From assembly GCF_002015075.1 (NCBI RefSeq), contig NZ_MUXZ01000008.1:124001-188000 (forward strand): DNA of 64,000 nucleotides, in the 5' to 3' direction. This stretch comes from Canicola haemoglobinophilus. Its GTDB lineage: Bacteria; Pseudomonadota; Gammaproteobacteria; Enterobacterales; Pasteurellaceae. The notes beneath the pieces are model-generated. The model made no database searches, was not told the DNA's origin, and saw only the letters and a program-made list of their open reading frames with translations. Position 1 is the first letter of the stretch. Every line of letters begins with the position of its first letter. The translations under genes were made by a program, and so were the position numbers. Shown piece after piece: positions 51,183 to 59,066 of the stretch.

Positions 51183-51965
51183 TTATTTAACACTGATATC
51201 TCTACCAAAGAATTGTTCACCTAATTGTTTTAATGTGCCATCGTTACGTAATTCTTCGATAGCTGCGCTGATTTTTGCTAGCGCTTCTTCATTGTTTTTA
51301 TTAACAATAAGACCAGCACCTGCTTTATTTTCAGCTTTCCAAACTGGTTTTAAACCTGAATTTGGATGTTTTTTCAAATAATCCAACAATGCTAGAGCGT
51401 CATTAAAAGTAATATCAGCACGTTTTTGTTGAATTAATAATAATCCTTGTGCCATGCCGTCAATTGGCACAATTTTAGCTTGGTATTTCTGTGCTAACTC
51501 ACCGTAGTTTGAGCTAAGAGTTTGTGCTGCTTTTAAGCCTTTTACATCTTCAACTTGGTTAATACGAGTTTCATCATTGCGAGCAATTAACATTGCACCA
51601 GACCAGCTATAAGGTTCAGATTTGTCAAAAGTAGCTTGGCGTTCTGGTGTTGTTAAAGCCACTTGGTTTGCCACAAGATCGAAACGCCCTGCTTTCAATC
51701 CAGCAAGCATTGCATCCCATTGAGTTTCTTTAAACTCAACTGTAACGCCTAATTTTTTGGCTACGGCACGAGTCACTTCAACATCATATCCGGTCAATTT
51801 TCCATTTGCATCATGATAAGTAAAAGGCGCATAAGTTCCTCCTGTACCAACAGTAATAGTCCCTTTGCTGTTAATACGTTCTAATAAATCACCTTGTGCT
51901 AAGGCTTGTGTGCTAGTTGCAATTGCCAAAACAGAGGCAAATAAAAATGTTATTTTTTTCAACAT
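51183..51965 (-). CDS. Polar amino acid ABC transporter, periplasmic binding protein (cystine-type)
   Basis: Family 3 solute-binding protein of 260 residues. The signal peptide ends STQALA-Q without a lipobox Cys. The family motifs GTGGTYAPFTYHDANGKLTGYDVEV, WDAMLAGLKAGRFDLVANQV and the C-terminal LRNDGTLKQLGEQFFG resemble E. coli TcyJ/FliY, so cystine is the best guess for ligand, held loosely. First gene of the three-gene leftward operon. Confidence 0.88.
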   Translation of the reverse strand: MLKKITFLFASVLAIATSTQALAQGDLLERINSKGTITVGTGGTYAPFTYHDANGKLTGYDVEVTRAVAKKLGVTVEFKETQWDAMLAGLKAGRFDLVANQVALTTPERQATFDKSEPYSWSGAMLIARNDETRINQVEDVKGLKAAQTLSSNYGELAQKYQAKIVPIDGMAQGLLLIQQKRADITFNDALALLDYLKKHPNSGLKPVWKAENKAGAGLIVNKNNEEALAKISAAIEELRNDGTLKQLGEQFFGRDISVK

Positions 51966-52150
51966 ATAAAGTTCCTCACTATAAGTAAAAATTGAATTTG
52001 AGAAAAATGAGTGCGGGAATTGTAAAAGAAAAGTTAAAGTTTACAAATAACTTTCAGGAATATGTTATAAGCAAAGGCTATGTTTATTAAAAGTTAGCTC
52101 GAAGAGTAAATAATTAGATTGGAAAGTGCGGTAATTTTTTGAGGACTTTT

Positions 52151-52200
52151 GCTCATAAAAATGAGCTTTAATAAGTGAATTTACACTTAGAAAAGCTCAT
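52151..52200 (-). terminator. Alternative hairpins after the DASS transporter gene
   Basis: Two mutually exclusive stems share ATGAGC: a short GCTCAT / ATGAGC hairpin (52151-52166), and a longer one pairing ATGAGCTTT with AAAGCTCAT plus an inner AAGTG / CACTT (52161-52200). On the minus strand the longer stem is followed by TTTTTA. It is 20 bases beyond the stop of the transporter gene. Confidence 0.65.
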
Positions 52201-52219
52201 ATCAATTATATTGAAAAAG

Positions 52220-53611
52220 TTATAGCCAGAATAAGTAAGCAAATGTGCCGATAATAAACACACAAAGGATATTCAACACGACACCCACTCGAACCATTTC
52301 TTTTTGCTTAATTTCGCCCGTACCAAAGACGATAGCATTTGGTGGTGTGGCAACTGGTAACATAAATGCACAAGATGCGCCTAAACCGATGATCAATGCT
52401 AATCCTAGCTCTGGCATTCCCAGAGATTGTGCAATAGAAATAAAGATTGGTACTAATAGTGCTGCACTTGCTGTATTTGAAGTAAATTCAGTTAAGAAAA
52501 TAATAAAGGCTGCAACTAATAAGCCGATGAGATAGAAATAGAAATGCCCACCATCAATTATAAATACAATGCCATCTGCTAAGATTTTGCTTGCGCCAGA
52601 ATCTTTTAGCACCGCACTTAATGTCAAACCACCCCCGAAAAGCATTAATACGCCCCAGTCGGTATTGTCTTGTAATTGTTTCCAAGAAATTACGCCTGTT
52701 ACACAGACCGCAATAGCTGCAAGTAAGGCAATAACGGTGTCAAAACTCGCAATATTTTTTTCTAAGCCTAAGAATGAGGAAAGAATAGGATTGAGTTTAG
52801 CACTGAAAATCCAACCAAGCGCAATGGCTACGAAGATGATTAAGGTAATAATGCGTTGATTATTCATCTCAACTTTTTCAAAGTTTTGGCTGAATTTAAT
52901 ATTTAGTTTTGGCTTAAGAGAGATGTACAGTGTACCGATCATAATTGGCATAAGAATGAACATAATTGGTAAGCCAAAATAGAGCCAATCTGAGAATGTT
53001 AATTTTAATTGAGAAGCCACAATCGCATTTGGTGGGCTACCAATTAAGGTTCCCATGCCGCCGATACTTGCACTATAAGCAATCCCTAATAATACGAAAA
53101 CATAAGTATTATGTTCTTTTGTTCTATCTAATTGGCTAAGAATACCCATAGCTAATGGCAACATCATTGCTGCTGTTGCGGTATTACTCATCCACATCGA
53201 AAGGAATGCTGTAATTGAGAACAAATAAATCACACCAACAAAAAGATTACCACCAGCTAGAGCCATAATCTTATTGGCGATCATTTTATCCAATTTTTGA
53301 ATATGCAAAGCAGTAGCAAGGGCAAATCCACCAAAGAACAGGAAAATAGTTGGTGCAGAATAAGAGGCTAGGGCAGTTTTAGTTGTCACCAAGCCAAGCG
53401 CAATTGCTACAAATGGTACTATTAGGGCAGTTACTGTGACATGTAATGCTTCAGTTAGCCATAACACTGCAATAAACACTAACAAAGCTAAACCTTTATT
53501 TGCTTTGTCATCAAAAGGTAAAACATGAAGTAAGACAAAAAAGACGATAACATCAAGGATGAAAATTAACGCATTTTTGTTAAAAATTGATTGAGAAACA
53601 GTTTTGCTCAT
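52220..53611 (-). CDS. DASS-family sodium:carboxylate symporter
   Basis: SLC13/DASS transporter of 463 residues with about eleven to twelve helices. The two SNT-like selectivity motifs are visible: MSNTATAAMMLP in the first half and FTSNTASAALLVP in the second, with GGMGTLIGSPPNAIVASQ and ATPPNAIVFGTGE. Likely substrates are citrate, succinate or other di/tricarboxylates. In H. influenzae Rd, as I recall, a homologue is separated from lipA by the citrate-lyase genes; here it is directly next to lipA. Uptake signal at 52611. Confidence 0.88.
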   Translation of the reverse strand: MSKTVSQSIFNKNALIFILDVIVFFVLLHVLPFDDKANKGLALLVFIAVLWLTEALHVTVTALIVPFVAIALGLVTTKTALASYSAPTIFLFFGGFALATALHIQKLDKMIANKIMALAGGNLFVGVIYLFSITAFLSMWMSNTATAAMMLPLAMGILSQLDRTKEHNTYVFVLLGIAYSASIGGMGTLIGSPPNAIVASQLKLTFSDWLYFGLPIMFILMPIMIGTLYISLKPKLNIKFSQNFEKVEMNNQRIITLIIFVAIALGWIFSAKLNPILSSFLGLEKNIASFDTVIALLAAIAVCVTGVISWKQLQDNTDWGVLMLFGGGLTLSAVLKDSGASKILADGIVFIIDGGHFYFYLIGLLVAAFIIFLTEFTSNTASAALLVPIFISIAQSLGMPELGLALIIGLGASCAFMLPVATPPNAIVFGTGEIKQKEMVRVGVVLNILCVFIIGTFAYLFWL

Positions 53612-53745
53612 AATGTTATCCTTTCAAAGATACAATTTTGGATTATCCCTAATTTTAGTTAGGAATTTGGTGGGAAGTTATCAAATTGTTAAAAAAATGC
53701 AATGATCTTTTGTTGTTTTTGTGAGCTGTGTCTAAAAAAATACTA

Positions 53746-53845
53746 AAAGTGCGGTGTGTTTTAGCCAAGAAAAATCTGCACCTTAACAAGCTGGCTTTAC
53801 TAACCTTGCTTATTAAGGTGCAGATTAACATTTTAACCGCACTTT
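53746..53845 (-). terminator. Nested double hairpin after lipA
   Basis: An inner perfect 14-bp inverted repeat (AATCTGCACCTTAA at 53773-53786 with its complement at 53813-53826) sits inside an outer facing uptake-signal pair (53747-53755 and 53836-53844). On the minus strand the inner stem is followed by T5, so it terminates the lipA transcript. Confidence 0.8.
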
Positions 53846-53858
53846 TTTTCTGCTTAAT

Positions 53859-54821
53859 TTATTTCACAAGCCCACCACTTGCTTGTAAATCAGCATGATA
53901 AGAAGAACGTACAAAAGGTCCACAAGCGGCATGCTCAAAGCCCATTTTTTCTGCTTTAGCACGGAAATCATCAAATTCCTCAGGTGGCACATAGCGTGCA
54001 ACAGGTAAGTGATGACGACTTGGCTGCAAATATTGACCTAGGGTTAACATGGTTACGCCATGATCACGTAAGTCTTGCATTACTTGCAAAATCTCTTCGT
54101 TTGTTTCTCCCAAGCCAACCATAATGCCAGATTTAGTCGGAATATGTGGGAACATTGCTTTGAAATCTTTGAGTAATTTCAATGACCACTTGTAGTCAGC
54201 GCCCGGGCGAATTTCACGATATAAGCGTGGAACATTTTCTAAATTATGGTTAAAGACATCAGGTGGATTGTCTTTTAATTTTTCTAATGATTGTTCAATT
54301 CGACCACGAAAATCTGGCACTAAAATTTCGATTTTAATACCCGGATTAAGCTTACGAATTTCTTTTACACATTCGGCAAAATGTCCAGCACCACGATCTG
54401 GCAAATCATCGCGATCCACAGAAGTAATTACCACATAGCGTAATTTCATATCTTGAATAGTTTCTGCCAGTTTTTTAGGTTCATCTGGGTCTGGTGGCAA
54501 TGGTTTACCATGGGCAACATCACAAAACGGGCAACGGCGGGTACAAATTGCACCCAAAATCATAAAGGTTGCTGTTCCGTGATTAAAACATTCATGTAAG
54601 TTTGGACATGAGGCTTCTTCACATACAGAATGTAGTCCATGACGGCGCATACCGTTTTTAATGCTATCAATTTTTGCTGAATTTGCTGGAAGCTTAATTT
54701 TCATCCACTCAGGCTTTTTCAGTAATTCCTGATTTGGATCGATATTTTTAACTGGAATAATCGAAGTTTTCGCAGCATCACGATATTTGACACCACGTTC
54801 CATTTTAAAAGGGGTTGTCAT
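53859..54821 (-). CDS. lipA: Lipoyl synthase
   Basis: Radical-SAM enzyme inserting two sulfurs into protein-bound octanoyl groups. The 320 residues carry both clusters' cysteines: CEEASCPNLHEC (auxiliary cluster) and CTRRCPFCDVAH (radical cluster). MERGVKYRDAAK and GLGETNEEILQVM are family motifs. Follows lipB by 18 bases in the same leftward operon. Confidence 0.97.
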   Translation of the reverse strand: MTTPFKMERGVKYRDAAKTSIIPVKNIDPNQELLKKPEWMKIKLPANSAKIDSIKNGMRRHGLHSVCEEASCPNLHECFNHGTATFMILGAICTRRCPFCDVAHGKPLPPDPDEPKKLAETIQDMKLRYVVITSVDRDDLPDRGAGHFAECVKEIRKLNPGIKIEILVPDFRGRIEQSLEKLKDNPPDVFNHNLENVPRLYREIRPGADYKWSLKLLKDFKAMFPHIPTKSGIMVGLGETNEEILQVMQDLRDHGVTMLTLGQYLQPSRHHLPVARYVPPEEFDDFRAKAEKMGFEHAACGPFVRSSYHADLQASGGLVK

Positions 54822-54839
54822 TAACAGATCCTAATTTTG

Positions 54840-55496
54840 TTAACAAATTGTTACGTCATTATAGCCCAATAATTGTGTAAAGTGTGTAACTAATTTCGGC
54901 GCAACTTTGTCACATTGAGCTTGTTCAGTCGGGATAAAGTCTGCCATTTGGCACATTTCTAACCCCACATAGCCACAAGGATTAATTTGTCTAAATGGCG
55001 ATAAGTCCATGTTGATATTTAGGGCTAATCCATGAAAAGAACAGCCTTTGCGAATACGCAAACCAAGTGAACAGATTTTTTGTCCATTGACATAGACACC
55101 CGGCGCATCCGCTTTTGGATAGCTTTCAATCCCATAATCCGCCAGGGTTTTAACTACCGATTGCTCAAGTGCGGTCACTAATTGGCGTACATTTAGTTCG
55201 CTACCATTTGCTTTGTGACGCTTAATATCAATGAGCACATACATAACTTGCTGGCCTAATCCATGGTAGGTAATTTGACCGCCACGATCCGATTGAACTA
55301 CTGGAATATTACTTGGATTGAGCAAGTGCTCAGGTTTACCTGCTTGCCCTTGAGTAAAAACGGCTGGATGTTGAACCAACCAAATTTCATCAGGTGTTTG
55401 GCTACCTCTTGAGTCGGTAAAATCTTGCATTTGTTGCCAAACTTGTTGGTAATCTTGAATACCAAGTTGGCGCACTATCAAGGTTGGAGTTGTCAT
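54840..55496 (-). CDS. lipB: Octanoyltransferase LipB
   Basis: Transfers octanoate from ACP to lipoyl domains, the substrate of LipA. The 218 residues have GGQITYHGLGQQVMYVLID, the catalytic lysine motif GLRIRKGCSFHGLALN and the acyl-acceptor Cys in NPCGYVGLEMCQM. Eight bases after ybeD. Uptake signal at 55167. Confidence 0.96.
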   Translation of the reverse strand: MTTPTLIVRQLGIQDYQQVWQQMQDFTDSRGSQTPDEIWLVQHPAVFTQGQAGKPEHLLNPSNIPVVQSDRGGQITYHGLGQQVMYVLIDIKRHKANGSELNVRQLVTALEQSVVKTLADYGIESYPKADAPGVYVNGQKICSLGLRIRKGCSFHGLALNINMDLSPFRQINPCGYVGLEMCQMADFIPTEQAQCDKVAPKLVTHFTQLLGYNDVTIC

Positions 55497-55504
55497 TTGT
55501 TATC

Positions 55505-55801
55505 CTAAAGTACCATTCTTACGCCGTCGATTTTGGCGAGTTCCGCATAGAGTGTTTCTACTTGTTCAATATTTTCCGCAATAATATCAATGGAAACTGA
55601 ATTATAAGTGCCTTTGCTGCTGATATTTTGGCGAGGATTATAATCCCCTTTTGCATATTTTTGTGTCACCATTACTACATCATCAATTAAATCTGTTCTA
55701 TTAGTTCCCACTACTTTGAACGTAAAAGGGCAAGGGAACTCTAATAAATCTTTTAATTGTTTTTGTGGAATATCGTTAAGTTTTACGGTTTTATCTGTCA
55801 T
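55505..55801 (-). CDS. ybeD: YbeD family protein (DUF493)
   Basis: Small ACT-like cytoplasmic protein of 98 residues, conserved between dacA and lipB in gammaproteobacteria; function unknown. LLEFPCPFTFKVVGTNR and GTYNSVSIDIIAENIEQVETLYAEL are the family's recognisable stretches. Confidence 0.92.
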   Translation of the reverse strand: MTDKTVKLNDIPQKQLKDLLEFPCPFTFKVVGTNRTDLIDDVVMVTQKYAKGDYNPRQNISSKGTYNSVSIDIIAENIEQVETLYAELAKIDGVRMVL

Positions 55802-55820
55802 AAATTTTCCTTAAAGTGAA

Positions 55821-55840
55821 ACCGCACTAGAAAGTGCGGT
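55821..55840 (-). terminator. Hairpin between dacA and ybeD
   Basis: ACCGCACT / AGTGCGGT with a 4-base loop, containing one exact uptake signal (55832-55840) and a one-base-degenerate partner. The downstream tail on the minus strand is only weakly T-rich, so it is more likely a partial terminator within the operon. Confidence 0.5.
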
Positions 55841-55858
55841 CTAATTTTTCATTATTTT

Positions 55859-57040
55859 TTAGCTAAATAAACTTTTTACTGTTAATACTAGCCAGTCCCA
55901 AATTTTGCTGAAAAATCCGCCTTCTTGCACATCAGACATTGTTTGTAAGTTTGCACTTGCAATATCACGACCGTCTAATTGGTAAATGATTTTACCGACG
56001 ACTTGTCCTTTTGCCAGTGGTGCTTCTAACATTTTATGATCGAGCTCATATCTTGTTTTTACATCATTTTGGCGACCTTTTGGCAAAGTCACATAAGCAT
56101 CATTGAGAACTCCAAGTTGTACTTTGCTAGTATCGCCATAGTAAACTTTTTCTTCCGCAATAGATTGGTTGGCATTTAAAGATTTAAAGGTTTCAAAGTT
56201 TGCAAAGCCCCATTGCAATAATTTTTTGCTTTCAATTTCACGACCTTTATATGTGGAAACGCCCATTACAACGGAAATTAAACGCATATTTCCACTATTT
56301 ACTGCAGAGGCAACAAGATTATAACCTGCTTTATCTGTATGTCCGGTTTTCATTCCGTCAACATTCAGGGATTTATCCCAAAGTAAGCCATTGCGGTTAG
56401 GTTGCTTGATTTTATTGAAAGTAAATTCTTTTTCTGCGTAGATTTTATATTCTTCAGGTAAGTCATGGATAATATGACGACCAATAACCGCCATATCTCG
56501 TGCAGATGAATATTGATTTTCATCATCTAGCCCATGAACTGTTGTGAAGTTTGTGTTTTTCAGACCAAATTGAGCTACATATTTATTCATTAATTCAATG
56601 AAATTGCGTTCTGAACCAGCTACATGTTCAGCCATAGCTACACAGGCATCATTACCAGATACAATCACAATCCCACGATTTAAATCAGCCACTGATACTT
56701 GTTGATTTAAATTTAAGAACATTTTTGAAGAGCCAGGGAAGTTTTTACCCCAAGCGCTTTCGCCGATAGTGACAGTATCCGTTAAACTAATTTTACCTTG
56801 TTTAATGGCATCGCCCACAACATAGCTAGTCATCATTTTAGTCAATGACGCAGGGTATTGGCGTTGGTCTGGATTAAGTGCGGCAAGCACTGCACCAGAG
56901 TTGTAATCCATCAGAATATAGCTTTGTGCATTTAATTCAGGTGTTGCAATCCCATATTGCATATCTTGTGAAAGCACAGGGAAAGAAATTAATCCTGCGA
57001 TGAGGGCAATTTGTGTTTTTTTCATAGCTTTTTTTAACAT
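55859..57040 (-). CDS. dacA: D-alanyl-D-alanine carboxypeptidase (PBP5/6 type)
   Basis: Periplasmic low-molecular-weight PBP trimming pentapeptide D-Ala. The 393 residues have a signal peptide (ISFPVLSQ), the catalytic SxxK YPASLTKMMT, SxN in VSGNDACVAM and KTG in GMKTGHTDKAG, a C-terminal beta domain, and an amphipathic membrane-anchoring helix (FFSKIWDWLVLTVKSLFS). Upstream in the operon are rlpA, rodA and mrdA. Confidence 0.96.
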   Translation of the reverse strand: MLKKAMKKTQIALIAGLISFPVLSQDMQYGIATPELNAQSYILMDYNSGAVLAALNPDQRQYPASLTKMMTSYVVGDAIKQGKISLTDTVTIGESAWGKNFPGSSKMFLNLNQQVSVADLNRGIVIVSGNDACVAMAEHVAGSERNFIELMNKYVAQFGLKNTNFTTVHGLDDENQYSSARDMAVIGRHIIHDLPEEYKIYAEKEFTFNKIKQPNRNGLLWDKSLNVDGMKTGHTDKAGYNLVASAVNSGNMRLISVVMGVSTYKGREIESKKLLQWGFANFETFKSLNANQSIAEEKVYYGDTSKVQLGVLNDAYVTLPKGRQNDVKTRYELDHKMLEAPLAKGQVVGKIIYQLDGRDIASANLQTMSDVQEGGFFSKIWDWLVLTVKSLFS

Positions 57041-57057
57041 TTTACATCCTTTAAAAA

Positions 57058-57903
57058 TTATTTCTCATTATAAGAGATGACGATAAATTGGTGTGAGTGG
57101 CTGAGTTTTTGTAACTTGTCTTTAAGTTCTTTAATTTGTTGTTTGTTTTCCAAGGGACCAAATATGATGTCATATTTATTTCCCTTGCTTTCAAGCTCAA
57201 ATGCAATATTAGACTGTTTTAAATTACTAATTAATTTTTCAGCTTCTTGCTTGCTGGCAAGATTTAACATTTTTAATTTATAGCCCGAGAAAACAGTTTT
57301 TATCAGAGGTTCAGTTGGTAAACTTAGACTTAATTGCTCGCGCGCACGGTCATTTTTGCTTGTTTTCGCTAACGTTTTTGTTGCTGGCCCAGATATTTTT
57401 CCTTGAGAGTTAACATGTAAGAATTCAATTTTCACTTTTCCTGTTCCAGCACGAATAATTCCTAGCTCTTTTGCTGCTGCTCTGGATAAATCAATAATTC
57501 GTCCTTTACTGAAAGGTCCTCTATCATTAATTCTTACGATCACTTTACGATTATTGCGTAAATTAGTAACCAGAACATAAGAATTTAGCGGTAAGGTTTT
57601 ATGTGCAGCAGTATAAGCATTGTTATTAAAAATTTCCCCATTGGCGGTTTTACGCCCATGAAATTTGTTGTGATAAAAGCTCGCTATTCCTTCTTTTGAG
57701 TAGTTTTTAGCTTTATTATGAGTCTTTGTTGTATATTTTACACCTTTCACCACATAGATATGGGATGTATCAGCAGGTTTTTGATAGGTTAATTGAGGTC
57801 CTTCAATTCCATAGAGTTTCTTTGTATTGGCTTGTGTTGACAGTGATAATACAGCCATAAAAAGTGCGGTAGATAATTTAAATGTTTTGTTTGATTTCAT
57901 CAT
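57058..57903 (-). CDS. rlpA: RlpA-type septal ring/lytic transglycosylase protein with SPOR domain
   Basis: The 281 residues have a signal peptide (FMAVLSLSTQANT), a double-psi beta-barrel RlpA domain (~70-165; GIASFYHNKFHGRKTANGE, LPLNSYVLVTNL, INDRGPF, IIDLSRAAAKELGI) and a C-terminal SPOR domain (~205-281) that binds denuded glycan at the septum. RlpA is classically a lipoprotein, but no lipobox cysteine is present; cleavage by signal peptidase I is expected. Uptake signal at 57862, inside the signal peptide. Confidence 0.92.
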   Translation of the reverse strand: MMKSNKTFKLSTALFMAVLSLSTQANTKKLYGIEGPQLTYQKPADTSHIYVVKGVKYTTKTHNKAKNYSKEGIASFYHNKFHGRKTANGEIFNNNAYTAAHKTLPLNSYVLVTNLRNNRKVIVRINDRGPFSKGRIIDLSRAAAKELGIIRAGTGKVKIEFLHVNSQGKISGPATKTLAKTSKNDRAREQLSLSLPTEPLIKTVFSGYKLKMLNLASKQEAEKLISNLKQSNIAFELESKGNKYDIIFGPLENKQQIKELKDKLQKLSHSHQFIVISYNEK

Positions 57904-57947
57904 AATTTATTTTAATGTTAATCGCCCTATCTAAGATAAGTAAATAT

Positions 57948-59066
57948 TTATTTAGTTCCTTTAAAAAAGTGGGCTTTATGTGTGTGAATGGACATGATTA
58001 AGCCAAATCCAGCCATAAGTGTAACAAAAGATGTGCCACCGTAGCTAATTAAAGGCAAAGGAACCCCAACCACTGGGAGAATTCCACTTACCATACCAAT
58101 ATTCACAAATACATAAACAAAGAAAATTAAGGTTAATGCACCAGTTAAAATTCTGCCAAAAGAGTTTTGTGCATTGGCACCGATAATAAGACCTCTTGCG
58201 ACAATAAATAGATAGATCAGCATTAAGATCATAAATCCTATCATGCCATGTTCTTCACTGAGTACTGCAAAAATAAAGTCGGTATGTGGTTCGGGTAGAA
58301 ATTCCAGTTGTGATTGCGTACCTTGCATCCAGCCTTTACCCCAAATCCCACCAGAACCAATGGCGATTTTGGATTGCAAAATATGATAACCTGCACCTAA
58401 AGGATCTTTTTCTGGGTCTAACAGAGTTAATACCCTTGTACGTTGGTAATCATGCATTAAATAAAGCCACATAATCGGGATAAATGCCGCTAAACCCACA
58501 ACAGCAATTAAGATTAACCACCAACTCATTCCTGCTAAAAATACAACAAAAATCCCCGAGGCGCTGACTAAAATTGAGGTGCCTAAATCTGGTTGAATCG
58601 CCACTAATAAAGTTGGCACTATGATTAAAAAGAGCGCAATAAAAGTTTCACTTAATTTAGGCGGTAATGAACGATTTCCTAAATAGGTTGCCACCATTAA
58701 TGGTACAGATAATTTTACAATTTCAGAAGGCTGAAAACGGAATAGTCCTAGGTCTAACCAACGCTGTGCACCTTTGCTTGTAGTACCAAAAAGATCTACT
58801 AATAACAGTAATACAACACCAATCGCAAAACCATAAGGCGCGATACGTTGATAAAATCTGGGTGAAAACTGTGCCATGACAAACATAACAGTAAAACCGA
58901 GTGCTACTTGAATAATACGGTTTTGGAACATTTTTTCACTTCCGCCAGATGCGCTGTAAAGTACTAGTAGTCCATAAGCAGAAACAATGACTAATCCGAG
59001 GAAAAGCCAAAAATCAATATGTAAACGGCGCCACAAGGTTAGCCAAAGATTTTTTTTCTCCATCAA
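57948..59066 (-). CDS. rodA: Rod-shape peptidoglycan polymerase RodA (SEDS family)
   Basis: Glycosyltransferase of the elongasome acting with PBP2. The 372 residues have about ten helices, the SEDS motifs QRWLDLGLFRFQPSEIVKLS and FLPEPHTDFIFAVLSEE, and GVPLPLISYGGTS. Its start overlaps the mrdA stop by four bases (ATGA), matching its role as PBP2's partner. Confidence 0.96.
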   Translation of the reverse strand: MMEKKNLWLTLWRRLHIDFWLFLGLVIVSAYGLLVLYSASGGSEKMFQNRIIQVALGFTVMFVMAQFSPRFYQRIAPYGFAIGVVLLLLVDLFGTTSKGAQRWLDLGLFRFQPSEIVKLSVPLMVATYLGNRSLPPKLSETFIALFLIIVPTLLVAIQPDLGTSILVSASGIFVVFLAGMSWWLILIAVVGLAAFIPIMWLYLMHDYQRTRVLTLLDPEKDPLGAGYHILQSKIAIGSGGIWGKGWMQGTQSQLEFLPEPHTDFIFAVLSEEHGMIGFMILMLIYLFIVARGLIIGANAQNSFGRILTGALTLIFFVYVFVNIGMVSGILPVVGVPLPLISYGGTSFVTLMAGFGLIMSIHTHKAHFFKGTK

